NCBI RefSeq assembly: GCF_038502225.1 | Contig: NW_027196410.1 | Location: 1-64,000 of the forward strand | DNA: 64,000 nucleotides | From: Cherax quadricarinatus | Taxonomy: Eukaryota > Arthropoda > Malacostraca > Decapoda > Parastacidae | Direction: 5' to 3' | Part shown: positions 48,370 through 60,713 of the stretch, piece after piece | Layout: every line of letters begins with the position of its first letter | Position numbering within the stretch: the stretch's first letter is position 1 | Notes under the pieces: generated by a model | Databases searched by the model: none | Seen by the model: the letters and a program-made list of their open reading frames with translations, nothing else | Told to the model about the DNA's origin: nothing | Program-made: the position numbers and the translations under genes

Positions 48370-51300
48370 TCTGTGTTGGGGTCGGTGGTGGCCCTCACTC
48401 TTAAACATGGGCCACCTCCGTGTTGGGGTCGGTGGAGGCCCTCACTATGTGACATGGGCCACCTCGCTTTTGGGGTCAGTGGTGACCCTCACTCTGTGAC
48501 ATGGGCCACCTCCGTGTTGGGATCGGTGGTGTCCCTCTGTGACATGCGCCTCCTCTTTGTTGGGGTCGGTGGTGTCCCTCATTCTGTGACATGGGCAACC
48601 TCCGTGTTGAGGTTAGTGGTGGTCCTCTCTCTGTGACATGGGAAACCTCCTTGTTGGAGTCAGTTGTGGTCCTCACTATGTGACAAGGGCCACCTCCGTG
48701 TTGGGAATAGTGGTGGCCCTCTGTGACATGCGCCACCTCTGTGTTGGGGTCTGTGGTGGCCCTCACTATGTGACATGAGCCAACTCTGTGTTGGGTTCGG
48801 CGGTGGCCCTCTGTGACATGGGCCACCTCTGCGTTGAAGTCGGTTTTGGCCCTCACTCAGTGACATGGGCCACCTTTGTGTTGAGATTGGTGTTGGCCCT
48901 CACTCTGTGACATGGACCACCTATGTGTTGGGGTCGGTGGAGGCCCTCACTCTGTGACATGTTCACGTCCGTGTTGGGGTCGGTTGTGGCCCTCACTCTG
49001 TGACATGGGCCACCTATGTGAGTCGGTGGTGGCCCTCACTCTGTGGCATGGGCCACCTCTGTGTTGGAGTCGTTGTTGTCCCTCACTCTGTGACATATGC
49101 CTGCTCAGTGTTGCGATCGGTGATGGCCCTCACTCTCTCACATGGGCCACCTCTATTGGAGTCGGTGGTTGCCCTCACTCTGTGACATTGACCACCTCTG
49201 TGTTGGAGTCGGTGGGGGCCCTCACTCTGTGACATAGGCCTCCTATGTGTTGGGGTTGGCGGTGGCCCTCATTACATTACATGGGCCACATCTGTGTTGG
49301 AGTCGGTGGTGGCTCTCAAATTGTGACATGGGCCACCTCTGTGTTGGAGTCCGTGGTGGCCCTCACACTCTGACATGGGCCACCTCTCTGTTGGGGTCGG
49401 TGGTAGCCCTCAGTGATATGGGCCACCTCTGTGTGTGTTGTTGTCTCCCTCACTCTGTGACATGGGCCACTTCTGTGTTGGAGTCAGTGTTGGCCCACTT
49501 TGACATGGGCCACCTCTGTGTTGGAGTCGGTGGTGGCCCTCACTCTGTAACATTGGCCACTTCTGTGTTGGAGTCGTTGGTGGCCCTCACTCTGTGACAT
49601 GGGAAACCTCTGTGTTGGTGTCGGTGGTGGCACTCTCTCTGTGGCATAGGCCACTTCTGTTTTGGAGTCGTTGGCGGCCCTCACTCTGTGACATGGGAAA
49701 CCTTTGTGTTGGTGTCGGTGGAGGCACTCACTCTGTGACATAGGCCACTTCTGTGTTGGAGTCGTTGGCGGCCCTCAGTCTGTGACATGGGCCTCCTCTG
49801 TGTTGATGTCGGTGGTGGCCCTCATTCTGTCACATGGGCCACCTCTGTGTTGGGGTCGGTGGTGGCCCTCGCTCTCTGACATGGGCCACCTCTGTATTGA
49901 AGTCGGAGGTGCCCCTCACTCTGTGACATGGGCCATCTCTGTTTTGGGGCCGGTGGTGGCCCTCACTATGTGACATGGCTCACCTCTGTGTCGGAGTCGG
50001 TAGTGACCCTTACTCTGTGTCATGGGCCACCTCTGCGTTGGGGTCGGTGGTGGTCTTCTCTCTGTGACATGGGCCACCTCTGTGTGTCGGTTGTAGCCCT
50101 CACTCTCTGACATGGGCCACATCTGTGTTGGAGTCGTTGGTGTCCTTCATTCTGCGACATTTGGCTCCTCTGTGTTGGGGTCGGTTGTGGCCCTCACTCT
50201 TTCACATGGGCCACCTCTGCGTTGGAGTCGGTGGTGGCCCTCACTCTGTGACATGGGCCACCTCTGTGTTGGAGTCGGTGGTGGCCCTCACTCTGTGACA
50301 TGGGCCTCCTCTGCGTTAAGGTCGGTGGTGGCTTTCACTCTGTCACGTGGGCCACCTCTGTCTTGGAGTCGGTGGTGTCCCTCTCTCTGTGACATGGGCC
50401 TCCTCTGTGTTGGGGTCGGTGGTGGCCCTCACTCTGTCACATGGGTCACTTCTGTATTGGAGTCGGTGGTCGCCTTCACTCTGTGGCATGGGCCACCTCT
50501 GTGTTGGAGTCGGTGGTGGCGAACACTCTGTGACATTGGCCTCCTCTGTGTTGGGGTCGGTGGGGGCCCTCACTCTGTGACATGGGCTATCTCTGTGTTG
50601 GAGTCGTCGGTGTCCCTAACTCTGTGAGATGGGCCTCCTCTGTGTTTGGGTCCGTGGTGCCCCTCACTCTGTGACATGGGCCACCTCTGTGTTGGAGTCG
50701 GTTGTGGCCCCCACTCTGTGATATGGGCCTCCTCTGTGTTTGAGTCGCAGGTGGCCCTCACTCTGTGACATGGGCCTCCTATGTGTTGGGGTCGGTGGTG
50801 GCGCTCACTCTGTGACATGGGCCACGTCTGTGTTGAAGTCGGTGGTGACCCTCTGTGACATGGACCTCCTCTGTGCTGGGATCGTTGGTGGCCCTCACTC
50901 TGTGACATGGACCACCTCTGTATTGGAGTCGGTGGAGCCCATCACTCTGTGTCATGGGCAACAACTGTGTTGGGGCCGGTGTTGGCCCTCACTATATGAC
51001 ATGGGCCACCTCTGTGTAGCAGTCGGTGGTGGACCCCTCTCGCTGACTTGGGCCATCTCTGTGTTGTGGTCGGTAGAGGCCCTCACTCTGTGACATGGGC
51101 CACCTCTTTGTTGTAGTCAGTGGTGGCCCTTACTCTGTGACATGCCCCACCTGCCTGTTGGGGTCAGTGGTGACCCTCACTCTGTGACATGGGCCACCTC
51201 TGTGTTGGGGTCAGTGGTGGCCCTCACTCTGTGACATGGGCCACCTCCGTGTTGGAGTCAGTGGTGGCCCTCACTCTGTGACATGGGCCACCTCTGTTTT

Positions 51301-54300
51301 GGGGTCGGTGGTGGCCCTCTGTGACATGGGCCACCTCTGTGTTAGAGTCGGTGGCGGCCTTCACTCTGTGACATGGGCCACCTCTGTGTTGGGGTCTGTG
51401 GTGGCCCTCTCTCTGTGACACATGCAACCTCCGTGTTGAAGTCTGTGGGGGCCCTCACTCTGTGTCATGGGCCAACTCTGTGTTGGGGTCGGTGGTGGCC
51501 TTCACTCGGTGACATGGGCCACCTCTGAGTGTCGATGTTGGCCCTCACTCTGTGACATGAGCCATCTCTGTGTGGGAGACGTTCGTGTCCCTCAGTTTGT
51601 GACATGGGCCTCCTCTGTGTTTGGGTCGGTGGGGGCCCTCGCTCCGTGACATGGCCCATCTCTGTGTTGGGGTCGGTGGTGGCCCTAACTGTGTGACATG
51701 GGCCACCTCCGTGTTGTGGTCGGTGGTGCCCCTCACTCTGTGACATGGGCCACCTCTATGTTGGAGACAATGGTGGCCCTCACTCTGTGACATTTGCCTC
51801 CTCTCTCTTGGCGTCTCTGGTGGCCTTCACTTTTTCACATGGGCCACCTCTGTGTTGGAGTCTGTGGAGGCCCTCACTCTGTGACATGGGCCACCTCCGT
51901 GTTGGGGTCAGTGGTGGCCCTCACTCTGTGACATGGGCCACCTCCGCGCTGGGGTCAGTGGTGGCCCTCACTCTGTAACATGGGCCACATCCATGATGGA
52001 GTCGGTGGTGGCCCTCACTCTGTGACATTAACCAATTCATTTTTGGGGTCGGTGGTGGCCCTCTGTGACATGCGCCACGTGTGCATTGGGGTCGCTGGTG
52101 GCCCTCACTATATGACATGGGCCATCTTTGTGTTTGTGTCGGTGGTGGCCCTCTGTGACATGGGCCACCTCTGTGTTGGAGTCGGTGGTGGCCCTCACTC
52201 TGTGACATGATGCACCACTGTGTTGGGGGTCGGTGGTGGCCCTCTGTGACATGGGCCACCTCTGTGTTGGAGTCTGTATTGGCCCTCACTCTGTGACATA
52301 GGCCATCTCTGTGTTGAGGTCGGTGGTTGCCCTCTGTGACTTGCGCAACCTCTGTGTTGGGGTCGGTTGTGGCCCTCACTCTGCGCCGTGGGCCACCTCT
52401 GTGTTGGGGTTGGTGGTGGCCCTCTCTGACATGGACCACAACTGTCTTGAAGTCGGTGGTGGCCCTCACTCTGTGACATGGCCCACCTTTTTGTTGAGGT
52501 CTGTGGTGGCCCTCTCTCTGTGACATGGGCCACCTCTGTGTTGGAGTCGGTAGTGGCAATCACTCTGTGACATAGGCCACATCCGTGTTGGGGTCAGTGG
52601 TGGCCTTCACTATGTGTCACGGGCCACCTCTGTGTTGGGGTCGGTGGCGGCCTTCACTCTGTGACATGGGCCACCTCTGTGTGTCGTTGGTGGCCCTCAC
52701 TCTGTGACGTGGGCCATCTCTGTGTTTGAGTTGTTCGTGTCCCTCACTTTGTGACATTGGCCTCCTCTGTGTTGAGGTCGAATATGGCCCTCACTCTGTG
52801 ACATGGGCCATCTCTGTTTTGGAGTCGGTAGTGACCCTCACTCTGAAACATGGGCCACCTCTGTGTTGGGGCCTGCGGTGGTCCTCACTATGTGACATGG
52901 GCCACCTCTGTGTTGGAGTATGTGGTGGCCCCCACTCTGTGACATGGGCCACCTCTGTGTTTGAGTCGGTGGTGGCCCTCACTTTGTTACATTGGCCACC
53001 TCTGTTTTGGGGTCGGTTGTGACCCTCACTCTGTGACATGGGCCACCTCTTTGTTGTTGTCGATGGTGCCCCTTTCTCTGTGACATGGGCCACCTCTATG
53101 TTGGAGTCGACGGTGGCCCTCACTCTGTGACATAGGCCACTTCTCTGTTGGCGTCTGTCGTGGCCCTCACTCTCTGACATGGGCCACCTCTGCATTGGAG
53201 TCTGTGGTGGCCCTCACTCTCTGACATGGGTCAATTCTGTGCTGAGGTCGGTGTATGCCCTCAGTTTGTGACATGGGCCACCTCTGTGTTGGAGTCAGTG
53301 GAGGAACTTACTCTGTGACTTCCTCCACCTCCCTGTTGGGGTCAGTGGTGACCCTCACTCTGTGACATGGGCCACCTCCTTGTTGAGATCAGTGGTGGCC
53401 CTCACTTTGTGACATGGGCTACCTCCGTGTTGGAGTCAGTGGTGGCACTCACTCTGTGAAATTGGCCACCTCGGTGTTGGGGTCGTCGGTGGCCCTCTGT
53501 GACATGCGCCACCTCTGTGTTGGGGTCGGTGGTGGCCCTCACTATGTGACATGGGCCATGTCTGTGTTGTGGTCGTTGGTGGCCCACTGTGAGATGGGCC
53601 ACCTCTGTGTTGAGTTCGGTGGTGGCCCTCTGTGACATGGGTCACCTCTGTGTTGGGACCGGTGGAGACCTTCACTCTGTGACAAGGGCCACCTCTGTGT
53701 TGGGACCGGTGGAGACCTTCACTCTGTGACAAGGGCCACCTCAGTGTTGTGGTCGGAGGTGCCACTCACTCTGTGACATGGGCCACCTCTTTGTTGGAGT
53801 CGATCGTGGCCCTCACTCTGTGACATGGGCCACCTCTCTGTTGGCGTCTGTTTTCGCTCTCACTCTATGACATGGTCAACCTCTGTGTTGGAGTCTGTGC
53901 TGGCACTCACTCTGAGACATGGGCCACCTCCTTGTTGAGGTCAGTGGAGGCTCTCACTCTGTGACATGGGCCACCTCTGTGTTGGAGTCAGTGGTGGCCC
54001 TTTCTCTGTGACATGCTCCTCCTCCCTGTTGGGGTCAGTGGTGACCTTCACTCTGTCATGGGCCACCTCCGTTTTGGGGTCAGTGGTGGCCGTCACTCTG
54101 TGACTTGGGCCACCTCCGTGTTGGAGTCAGTGGTGTCACTCACTCTGGGAAATGGGCCACCTCAGTGCTGGCGTCGGCGGTGGCCCTCTGTGACATGTGC
54201 CACCTCTGTGTTGAAGTCGGTGGTGGCCCTCACTATGTGACATGGGCCACCTCTGTATTGTGGTCATTGGTGCACCTCTGTGACATGGGCCACCTCTGTG

Positions 54301-55783
54301 TTGGAGTCGGTGGAGGCATTCACTCTGTGACTCGGGCCACCTCTGTGTTGTGGTCGGTGGTTCCACTCACTCTGTGACATGGGATACCACTGTGTTGGAG
54401 TCAATGGTGGCCCTCACTCTCTGGCATGGGCCACCTCTCTGTTGGCATCTGTGGTGGCCCTTACTCTGTGATATGGGCCACCTCTGTGTTGGAGTCTATG
54501 GTGGCACTCACTCTGTTACATGGGCCACTTCTGCGATCGAGTCGGTGGTGGCCCTTACTTTGTAACATGCTCCACCTCCCTGTTGGAGTCAGTGGTGACC
54601 TTCACTCTGTGACATGGGTGACCTCCGTGTTGGGGTCAGTGTTGGCCCTCACTCTGTGACATGGGCCACCTCTGTCTTGAGGTCGGTGGTGGCCCTCACT
54701 TTGTGACGTGGGCCACCTTTGTGTTGGAGTCGGTGGCGGCCCTCTCTCTGTGACATGGGCCACCTCTGTGTTGGGGTCAGTGGTGGCCGTCACTCTGTGA
54801 CATAGGCCACCTCCGTGTTGTGGTCGGTGGTGGCCCTCACTCTATGTCATGGGCCACCTCTGTGTTACGGTCGGTGGTGGCCTTCACTTTGTGACATTTG
54901 CCACCTCTGCGTTGAGGTCAGTGGTGTCCCTCACTCTGTGTCATGGGCCACCTCTGTGTTGGAGTCGGTGGTGGCCCTCACTGTGTGAGATGGGCCACCT
55001 CTGCGTTGAGGTCAGTGGTGTCCCTCACTCTGTGACATGGGCCACCTCTGTGTTGAGGTCGGTTGTGGCCCTCGCTCTGTGACATTGGCCACCTCTGTGT
55101 TGGAGTCGGTGGCGGCCGTCACTCTGTGACATGGGCCTCCTCTGTTTTTGGGTCGGTTGTGGCTTTCACTCTGTGACATGGGCCACCTCGGTGTTGGGGT
55201 CGGTGGTGGCCCTCACTCTGTGTCACGAGCCACCTCTGTGTTGGGGTCGGCGGTGGCCTTCACTCTGTGACATAGGCCACCTCTGTGTGTCGGTGGTGGC
55301 TCTCACTCTGTGATATGGGCCACCTCTGTGTTGGAGTCGTTGGTGTCCCTCACTCTGCGACATGGGCCTCCTCTGCTTTGGGGTCGGTGGTGGCCCTCAC
55401 TCTGTGACTTGGGCCACCTCTGTATTGGAGTCGGAGGTGGCCCTCACTCTGTGATATGGGCCAATTCTGTGTTGGAGTCGGTGTTGGTCCTCACTCTGTG
55501 ACATGGGCCTTCTGTGTTTTGGGGTAGGTGGTGGCCCTCACTCTATCATATGGGTAACCTCTGTGTTGGAATCGGTGGTGGCCTACACTCTGTGAGATGG
55601 GCCTCGTCTGTGCTGGGGTCTGTGGTGGCCCTCACTCTGTTACATGGGCCACGTCTGTGTTGGAGTCGTTGGTGTTCCTAACTCTGTGACCTGGGCCTCC
55701 CCTGTGTTGGGGTCCGTGATGGCCCTCACTCTGTGACATGGGCTACCTCTGTGTTGAAGTCGGTGGTGGCCCTCACTCTGTGA

Positions 55784-55788
55784 CATGG
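55784..55788. repeat. Target-site duplication of the LTR element, left copy (CATGG)
   Basis: CATGG directly before the terminal TG of the left LTR; the same five bases follow the terminal CA of the right LTR at 61933-61937. Joining the two sides restores a normal 47-bp satellite unit, so the element inserted into existing satellite. Confidence 0.92.
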
Positions 55789-56983
55789 TGTTACAAAAAA
55801 CGCGATTCTAAAAGCTTAGAGATCTCCAGGGAATACTAGAAAGGACTGCCCTTCTAGCATCCAGCCTGTTACTGGGTTTTCGTAACAAGTAGTCAGCATC
55901 CTTGTCCAATTATCCATTATAATTGAGTATTATTCAATAGTGCTTCAGGATTACAACTGGTAGGCTACTAACTAGAGAAATTAAAATTTAATAAATTTAT
56001 TAAGTCTAGAGGTATATTATCAAATTAAATTAAATTAATCACAGTAATCAAAATAATATCACATCTCTCGTTTACAGTATTATTGTGTTGAAAGCACATA
56101 TCACATTTATAATTCTTAAGTACCGTCTGGTACATTAACATTTAATAAGATATTACAAATATGTACAAGTTTGTGTATGCGTGTAAGTGCTCCAAGTAGT
56201 TCGCTATGTCTTGCGACTCAACTAGACTTAAACAAGTGACTGACAAAGTCCTCACATAAACTAACTTCTTGACCAACTGGCAATCAGAACAGTCTGCTTG
56301 AACTATAAAAAGAATGCTAAGCCCAATAGCAATACAACAAGCAACTGCGACACAGAATCAGGAACAAGGAGATAATATAACGACACTAAGCAAGGACCAT
56401 CAGCAGATCCTCCACAAAAGTCACAAAACTCCCATAATACTGAATCTAAGTTCAGCATAAAAAATACCCGACTGTGACAATACACAGAAACCAGTACAAC
56501 GTTAGGTCAGAAGCTACAGCTCAGGACCTGAGATGCTCAGAGTGTCTATGAGACACACAACCTCAGTACAACGTCGAAAATCACTAAGTCTATACAAGGT
56601 TCTGTGAACAGAGTTCTACAGAACTAACAAGAATAATGAGACAGACAATCTGTCCAACCTCCAAGCGAGTCTAGAGCAGACTGAATACTTTAGGCGAGGT
56701 GAGGACACCTCCCCCTGGATCACGTGATAGCTACGTGGACAACTGCAGCTCAGAAGCCGGCAGTCTAACGAGCTACAAGCGATAATTACAGTAGTTTCAC
56801 AATCAAGACTTGAACTTAGCACTTAATATGTTACATCCTAACAACATAAGTCAAATAACAATATAAAGCAATACATTTACGATTTAGCTATTATCGCAAA
56901 TATAAGCAATATAAAATTATATGAAAAGGTAATAATTATATATATACATAATAATCATTGCAACCCATTCAGTGGTTGCAACA
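55789..56983 (-). repeat. Left LTR (3' LTR in element sense)
   Basis: 1195 bp, starting TGTTACAAAA and ending TTGCAACA on the + strand, so the ends form the usual TG...CA. It lies downstream of pol in element sense. A possible polyadenylation signal AATAAA (minus) is at 55996-56001. Compared with the right LTR it lacks one ATTAA repeat near 56030 and has one extra A near 56880. Short open frames inside are not genes. Confidence 0.95.
55996..56001 (-). promoter_or_regulatory. Candidate polyadenylation signal AATAAA in the left LTR
   Basis: AATAAA on the minus strand, in an AT-rich stretch toward the LTR end. The counterpart in the right LTR is at 60941-60946. The motif is common in AT-rich sequence, so it is only a candidate. 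Confidence 0.4.
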
Positions 56984-56993
56984 CCCCCCCCCC
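56984..56993 (-). promoter_or_regulatory. Polypurine tract (ten G on the minus strand)
   Basis: Ten C on the + strand directly next to the left LTR. In element sense this is a run of ten G ending at the first base of the 3' LTR, the position where plus-strand DNA synthesis is primed in LTR elements. Confidence 0.75.
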
Positions 56994-57533
56994 AACACGA
57001 CAGACGGTCGCACTAGGAGTTGCATTAATGTCTTTCACCTTATTACTGATTACTCATATCAATACAATTTAATATAAATATTAATCAGTCTCTCTCTTGT
57101 GCCAAGCACTTCTATCATTTCACAGCGTCCGTCACTAGGATATGCCCCTAGTACTAGAGCAGTACACAATATCGTATCTCTGCATACTCGTGGTTATGTA
57201 CATCAGTGTAGAGACAGGATAGCGCAGATGAGTTGGGCACGTAGAGGCTCGAATATAGAGGAGACTGCATTCCACTCTTAAGTAGTGGTTGTGGAATGCT
57301 ATGTAGTATGGACATCTGAGTATGAAACAGCTTAAGGTGTGTAGTAAGGGGGCGGGGGGTCTGTGGCAGGACAGTGTTGCGTCATGCAGTAACATCGCCC
57401 ACACCACACTACCCACTCAACACTCAGCTTATATCTCCTCCTCATACACAACATTACTGCGAATATATAAATATAATAATTAGGCATGACATGAGTATAC
57501 ATAGTTAATATGGGTTGGAGGGATTACGTTACT
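56994..57533 (-). other. Non-coding stretch between pol remnant and polypurine tract
   Basis: 540 bp with no coding similarity I can recognise. It includes a C-rich run on the minus strand (revcomp of GGGGGCGGGGGG near 57349) and AT-rich pieces. In the intact element the rest of RNase H and any later domains would have stood before it, so part of the region was probably lost by deletion. Confidence 0.6.
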
Positions 57534-58838
57534 TTACTGAATTTCACATAGCAAGTAACAAAAGGTATTTGGGCATAAAATTACGTAAATTTCAAATGGG
57601 GAAGTTCCCAAATACTCGTCAAAATGTTCAAAGGACACCACAAGAGCTAGAGCATAATTTTTCTGGTGTCGTTTGAGCTTAGATGAATAGTAACATATAG
57701 GATGGAGAATATCAGTGGATGTTGACTGTTGGAGCAGCACAGCGCCCACTGCATAACAACTCGCATCTATATGTAAAAAGATGGAAAGATTGAAATTAGG
57801 ACTCAACACTGGAGCAGAGGAAAGCAGATGCTTCAACCTTTTGAACGAGTCTGAACAATCTCTAGTCCAGATGAACTGAACTTTGGTACTAATGAACATA
57901 GTGAGAGGTGTAGGTGGAAGTGTGTGTGCTGGCTTGCCTGTCACTTGACACACGTGGCAACGTCGCACATGATCAGCTACTGTTTCCTTCATCTTTGGCC
58001 AAGTAAAATGTTTTGCCAGTTTACCGAGTGTCTTCTTGACACCCAAATGTCCTCCTATGGGACTATTGTGAGCAAAATCAATGGCTTGTTCACGAAATGT
58101 AGTTGGTAACACTACGAGATGCTTGACTGTGGTGGAAACACAATCAGCAGACAACTTACATGTATTTTTCTCCATCAGTACACCATTACTATAATAGTAA
58201 CAATTATCGAGATCCTTTGCTTCACTCTCAGTAACTGCTATATCTCTCAGTCTTTCCAGTGACTGATCAACAAACTGATTCTTGATTAAATCATCATGAA
58301 TAAGAAATTTAACGTCAGTTGTGTCTTGACTAGGTTGATGACCGGGGGGAGTCAGTGTTAATGATCCAGGGCGCAGAGCGTCACTAAACAACATATTCAA
58401 CCCCAAATCATTGTCATCCACTAACTCAACAGGAGACAAGGATGTTCGTTGTATCTTTGACATAGCTCTAGTAATTGCGCTGAGAGGAAATAAAATAGGG
58501 TTCTCTCTACAAGCTTCAATGGCATAATTATCATCAGTGTTATTATCAATCACAAGTGGTTCTTTACATATACCAGCATGAAGGATATCGTTCCCTATCA
58601 ACAAGTCCACTGACCTGATGAGAAATACACCACTGGATATACCCACTGAAATATAACCAGTATAATAGCTTGTTTCAATATAAACTTTGTGCAAAGGTAC
58701 TTTTATAACAGCCCCTCCATAGGCTTCTAATAATACATCTATTTTGCAATAGGTATCATCAGTTATGGGCAGTACATCTTCTCTTAATAACGTGAGATAA
58801 CTGCCAGTGTCTCTGAAAGTAATTATCTCAGATGTGAT
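57534..58838 (-). pseudogene. LTR element pol remnant: protease, integrase zinc finger, RNase H
   Basis: Open frame from after TGA at 58839-58841 to a stop at 57534-57536. Order: protease with active-site DTG at 58803-58811 and a second-lobe VDLLIGND; a linker; an integrase zinc finger H-x6-H-x29-C-x2-C (from the Leu codon at 58694: H209, H216, C246, C249); then, from about residue 268, the region preceding RNase H and an RNase H core (FLHIDAS, D310). The integrase core and nearly all the reverse transcriptase are missing at a join near 57885-57905. In RNase H the segment expected to hold the catalytic Glu, just before ALALVVSFEHF, is missing, and the domain ends before the later Asp. Only the protease looks catalytically complete. 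Confidence 0.85.
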
Positions 58839-60448
58839 TCATCAAATCCTATTCTACCTCTTGAAAAGTAAGGACTCATGGCTGAACGAATCTTTTCGTT
58901 AGATACACTTTCTGACGCTAGTCATCTGTTCTGAGTAATATTATCTAGAACAGTAGGATCAGGGGTATTACTAGGATTTTGGTGCCTTTGTTGCTCGGAA
59001 GAGCATACGACTTGTGTGGGGGCGCCAGCCGCACGACTGTTTCTCGTATCTCTTTCTAACTTATAGCAATACTCTCTAGCATGTCCTTTTCTGTTACAAT
59101 ATGTACATTTAACTTACTTCTTCTCGATATCAGATTTCTGTCTAGCCACAGAGACAGATTCAGGATTGTGAGTTTTCCTGGTAAAGGTACGAGAAGTTAC
59201 AGTAGCAGATACATCAGGCCGGCAATGAGCAGCCGATTTAGGTTGCCAACTTCTAGGACAACTTTTAGTTACCATGTTTCTTTGTGTTTTAGTACGTACA
59301 AGTTTGTGAGAAATCTCGTAATTGTCTGCTAATGCTGCAGTTTCCAGAATATCCGAGGTAGTATGATCGATCAGATATTCTTGTATGTCAGCAGACATAC
59401 AGTTGTTAAACTCTTCGTGTAGTAACAACTGAACAAGGCTGTTGTAGTTGTTACACTTGGCAGCTCTAGACCATCTCTCAAAAGCAACTTTTTTCTCACG
59501 AGCAAATTCTACACAAGTTTGATCTTGTCATCGTTGTAACGTACGAAATGCTCTTTGATAACTTACAGGTAACAAGTTATATGTCTCTAGAATAGTTTGT
59601 TTGACAGCGTCATAACTAATGTACTTGGCAAATGGTAAGGTAGCAGTACAAGTTTGAGCTCTTCCTGTCAATGCTGTATGCAACAATGTTGCCCAGTGCT
59701 TACGTGGCCAGTTCATAGCACGTGCCTGGTTCTCAAACACCTCAAAATAGGTGTCTAAGTCACTTTCAAAAAACTTAGGAACCATGGATGCAGCTTTCTG
59801 CACATTAAATGTGTCCTGTGATCTATAAGTCTGTTGTCTTCCCAGACGAACATTTTCTCTTTGGAAATCTTCTTCGTTCAATTTCCTCTGTGCCTCTATT
59901 TGTGCAGTCTGCAACATAATGAGGCGTTCCAACCTCTCAAACTGTTCCTGAGAGATAGGACCAGTGGGTAATGGAGGAGTAGGGAAATTAACGTGGTCTG
60001 GACTGTCCTTAGGTCGGACACTTCGTCCAGCCGTCTCTAGAGAGTCTAGATCTGGTCTAGGATAAGTAGATACAGGTGTAGCATACACTGTACTAGTATT
60101 AGGCTGTCATGCTAACAGTTAGGAGGGAAGGCGTGAGCGAGAACTGCGCTACACTAGGCTCAGACACTAGGCTCACTTCTGCCTTAGTTGCTCTTCTACG
60201 TCATCAAGTAGAGTCATACTTCCTAATTGTGACACTAGACTTTCTGAATCTGAATCATAATCAGACATCTCTGTATGAGCAGGAAACAATATATCTTTAA
60301 TTAATGCTCTGACAGTTTCTGCGGTGTAATTCCTGTTATACGTCACACCGAGATACTTGGCTACTTGCCAACACGTCTGAAGTTTTAATGTACTTAACTC
60401 AGACAAAGTCAGAGTATCAATTAACTGTTTCACTTTGGCATACATCAC
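58826..60448 (-). pseudogene. LTR element gag, several nonsense codons
   Basis: One reading frame from ATG at 60448 to TAA at 58826-58828, broken by a group of stops around 60100-60175, TGA at 59528-59530, TAA at 59114-59116 and TGA near 58927. The N-terminal part (60448-60173) is a short helical segment (KVKQLIDTLTLSELSTL). The middle (60088-59430) holds the gag core with VPKFFESDLDTYFEVFENQA and WPRKHWATLL, as in Gypsy gag of the SCAN-like type. The C-terminal part has a CCHC zinc knuckle at 59066-59107, right behind the TAA. Gag packages element RNA; this copy cannot make a full protein. Pol follows in another frame. Confidence 0.85.
59066..59107 (-). other. CCHC zinc knuckle of gag
   Basis: C-x2-C-x4-H-x4-C in CTYCNRKGHAREYC, in the gag frame and three codons after a nonsense TAA. 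Such knuckles bind the element RNA. All four metal ligands are intact. Confidence 0.85.
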
Positions 60449-60713
60449 GAAAATAATTGTACTACGAGAGAGTGATTATGGGAAATTATAATCCTAATAG
60501 GAATGTTAGTGTTGGTTGTCTTAGAGCTAGAGCTCATAAACAGTATTTCCATCTCCTTGGATCAAGAGACTCAGTCAGGTACATACATCCACCTGGTATG
60601 TTGTACAAGACTAAACTCAAAGTCTTCAGATTAGGAAAGTACCCAAAGTGTTTGATCATAGAGTTACTAGTATGTCAAACTAGACAAGTTCTCCAACACC
60701 TTGGATCAAGAGC
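60449..60713 (-). other. 5' leader of the LTR element
   Basis: 265 bp between the primer-binding site and the first gag ATG in element sense. It would hold the packaging region. I recognise no motif in it. Confidence 0.6.

Larger units (their letters stand above)
46377..55788. repeat. 47-bp GC-rich satellite, block 1 (about 200 units)
   Basis: Head-to-tail units of 47 bp, about 62% GC in the consensus, with 43-bp variants that have lost four bases of CACTCT. A consensus-like unit lies at 48338-48384. Every typical unit holds GGTGGCCC and GGGCCACC as an inverted repeat. Certain variants recur in the same order (GACATGCGCC followed by CACTATGTGACATGGGCC; CTCCACCTCCCTGTTGGGGTC), pointing to irregular higher-order structure. 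Because 47 is not a multiple of three, reading frames rotate through the units. I see no gene in this 9.4 kb. Confidence 0.96.

Noticed and set aside
47944..48636. Plus-strand frame of about 230 codons with MGHLCVGVGGGPHS-type repeats in the 47-bp satellite
   Set aside because: It follows from unit lengths of 47 and 43 bp shifting the frame past the TGA in CTCTGTGACATGG; similar short frames occur on both strands throughout. No conserved protein domain.
46377..55788. Telomeric or rDNA spacer identity for the 47-bp satellite
   Set aside because: No telomere-type short repeat and no rRNA sequence in the window; no basis for assigning a chromosomal position.
56303..56822. Short minus frames inside the LTRs (also near 61211-61772)
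   Set aside because: Present in both LTRs with stops and differences between copies; no domain. LTRs are non-coding.
57135..57416. Minus-strand frame of 93 codons in the 3' non-coding part of the LTR element
   Set aside because: Low complexity (Leu, His, Tyr, Ser), no recognised domain, no context for an extra gene.
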